Part shown: positions 62,347-64,000 of the stretch, one piece after another
How the letters are laid out: every line of letters starts with the position of its first letter
Position numbering within the stretch: position 1 is the first letter of the stretch
Origin: Paramecium sonneborni
Lineage: Eukaryota; Ciliophora; Oligohymenophorea; Peniculida; Parameciidae
Assembly: GCA_905182985.1 (NCBI GenBank)
Contig: CAJJDN010000081.1
Location: 286,006 to 350,005 of the forward strand
DNA length: 64,000 nucleotides
Reading direction: 5' to 3'
Notes under the pieces: model-generated
Database searches by the model: none
Seen by the model: the letters and a program-made list of their open reading frames with translations, nothing else
What the model was told of the DNA's origin: nothing
Program-made: the position numbers and the translations under genes

Positions 62347-63941
62347 AAAAAAACAATTAATCAACTATCACAGATATTTATTATGACAAGTTATTACGAT
62401 AAGAAATTCTATTTTGCAGAAACCAATAGACTATTTAGGAATGCATACAATTACTTTTGAAGGATCCTACCATTCGATTAGAGTAAGAAAATGAAAAACT
62501 AGAATAATTCTTACGAGGCCATGAATTCTTTAGACTATCTGATAATCAATTCTTAAAAGATTGTTGCTAAGTAACCATCATTTCTTAAATAGTTAATGAG
62601 ATTTGAATAGTTTCAAAAAAATTAAGTAATCTTTTAAAAGAACGATTTTGATAAAAACAAAGTTATTATCATTCTAACAGGAGATGTGGTTTTCAATAAA
62701 GGTAACCAAGAAATGATTCATCTCTAACACTTTGGATCTAATCTTCTAATTTTAGGAAGTGAATACTATGCTGAAATGTATACATACATGATTTTAGACC
62801 AGATTGGTATGTCATCTCTAAAACACCATGTAAAGTGGCTGCTATTTCCAGACATGATTTCAGAGTTAATCTTTTGACCTCAGAACTTAGTCGAGTTACT
62901 AAGGAAATTTCAAATTTATATAGTTTACCTATTTTCTTAAATGTTCCTTATTCTAAAGTACGTAAATTCTATGCCAATTCTGTTACATAAACATTTTAAT
63001 AATTAGATATTGTTTATCTCCAAGAGTAAATGGTCAAACAGATCTATTTAGTAATTTATGGCATTTTTGAATTAAGAGAATTAGAAAAAGGAGTTGCAAA
63101 AGCAGTTCACATTTACACTTAAGGATAATTAATTGGTGAAAATGAATTTCATAATTAATCTTCTCTCAGAAATGGAACTGCCTTTTGTATTAGTGAAGAA
63201 GGTCTATTATTATTATTTGACTCATAATACTTCTAAGAACATGTTTTTCCATTAATTATTGACAATATATCTAGATCCTCTTCTATTCAAAAGTTTAAAA
63301 ATCAAGATTCTGATTTTCCAAAATTATCTTTAACCAGAGAATTTAATTAAAAAAGAACTATTTCGAGACAATATAATTTTAAAAGATCATCAGATAATTT
63401 AGATGTTAATTCTAATAATTAATCAAAACCTAATACAAAATTTTTGTAATCGCGAAAATCTTCCTTATCGTTCAATTCAATTTCTAATTCATAAACTAAT
63501 TTATTAGAAGAAGCTAGTCAAATTTTTATTAATAATTTTCAATAAAAAATTTCTAAGTACTCAGAAGATACATTAATTAATTCTGCATAAATTATTAATT
63601 CATAAGAATTAAATAGAACAACAAAAAGAAAATCCTAAAAATCAAATCGAATTTTGAATGATAATAACCAATTAGAATCTAATAAATAAGATAGTTCAAA
63701 TAGATTTATACTAAACAGATAAAATTAATTCCTAAAAACTACTCAAAAATTAACATAAACAAATTTTCAATAGAAGCCTTATTAATAATAGCTTAATTCA
63801 AGAGCATCATTAAATAATCAGTTATTGAATAAATTTTTGAATCGCAAGGAAGAATATGGTGATATTGCAAGTAAAAATTAAATGAGAAGGACTTTATCAT
63901 AAACTATAATTGAAAAAAAAACTATAAAAATTAATAAATGA
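62343..63941 (+). CDS. Protein with two cyclic-nucleotide-binding-like domains, copy 2
   Basis: 518 aa after introns of 22 and 20 nt. ATG at 62343 overlaps the TGA of copy 1 (ATGA). Starts MKKNNQSTITDIYYDKLLRQ. First cNBD: FFRLSDNQFLKDCCQLMRFE, VIIILTGDVVFNKGNQEMIH, then HFGSNLLILGSEYYAEIP. Second: VYLQEQMVKQIYLVIYGIFE, YTQGQLIGENEFHNQSSLRN. As in copy 1 the sheet and turns of the cNMP fold are visible but the classical Arg-containing cassette is not. Long Asn/Ser/Gln-rich C-terminal tail without structure. Intron junctions restore frame exactly. Confidence 0.75.
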
Positions 63942-63976
63942 ATGATTTATAATAAATATTAATATAATGAAAAAAA

Positions 63977-64000
63977 TGGTTTCGGAGGGGATCGAACCCT
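63977..64000 (-). tRNA. tRNA, 3' part only, isotype unknown
   Basis: Read leftward the edge gives AGGG-TTCGATC-CCCT (T stem-loop), an acceptor 3' strand CGAAACC and discriminator A. The anticodon lies beyond the window. Confidence 0.75.

Overview
The window is ciliate macronuclear DNA, most likely from Paramecium. It is very AT-rich. Open frames run through TAA and TAG at positions where the protein families need glutamine, and they stop only at TGA. Nearly every long gene is cut by tiny GT..AG introns, mostly 20-30 nt (extremes inferred here 16 and 39 nt). For almost all multi-exon models below, removing these introns gives a length divisible by three and joins recognised motifs. Genes are dense and lie on both strands, often with less than 100 bp between them. 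Species within the genus is inference and cannot be fixed from the sequence alone. || Layout. 1-8 kb: MFS transporter (runs off the left edge), LRR protein, OTU deubiquitinase with SEC-C tail, LYR-motif assembly factor, a protein of about eleven L-R-x-x-H-F-x-L-G repeats, a coiled-coil protein, a decayed stretch, then tRNA-Gly. 9-15.7 kb: succinyl-CoA:3-ketoacid CoA transferase, TMCO4/DUF726 lipase-like protein, TLDc protein, HMG-box protein. 16.3-21 kb: kinesin-2, membrane RBR ubiquitin ligase, coiled-coil protein. 23.4-29.6 kb: a very large XMAP215/TOG protein with a polyglutamine tail. 33-41.5 kb: tandem-CBM20 plus RING protein, Cdc25 phosphatase, AK7 adenylate kinase, OSCA/TMEM63-like channel, and a wrecked selenocysteine elongation factor (EFSEC). 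41.8-51.6 kb: calcium-dependent protein kinase, several small unknown genes, a MORN/IQ protein. 51.6-64 kb: ISWI remodeller, tRNA-Leu, mitochondrial carrier, methionine aminopeptidase 1 head-to-head with a CDGSH iron-sulfur protein, small unknown genes, two tandem cyclic-nucleotide-binding-domain proteins whose coding regions overlap by 4 nt, and a cut tRNA at the right edge. || How they fit together. Several genes serve cilia and microtubules (kinesin-2, XMAP215, AK7, possibly the repeat protein and the MORN protein). Others serve mitochondria (SCOT, LYR factor, carrier, CDGSH protein), ubiquitin signalling (OTU, RBR, CBM20-RING), and calcium or cyclic-nucleotide signalling (CDPK, OSCA-like channel, cNBD pair). 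There is no sign of operons. || Two cautions. Three exact direct duplications of about 1.1-1.2 kb, each split by a single N (at 21786, 31619 and 39994), are almost certainly assembly errors and create false partial gene copies. At least three genes carry an apparent one-base frameshift in a homopolymer (about 55365, 59717 and 60598), which looks like sequencing error. || Most unusual observations: the tandem-CBM20/RING architecture, which resembles a laforin-malin module in one polypeptide; the EFSEC relic with a destroyed P-loop; and a CDGSH protein whose first cluster site has Cys where His is expected.
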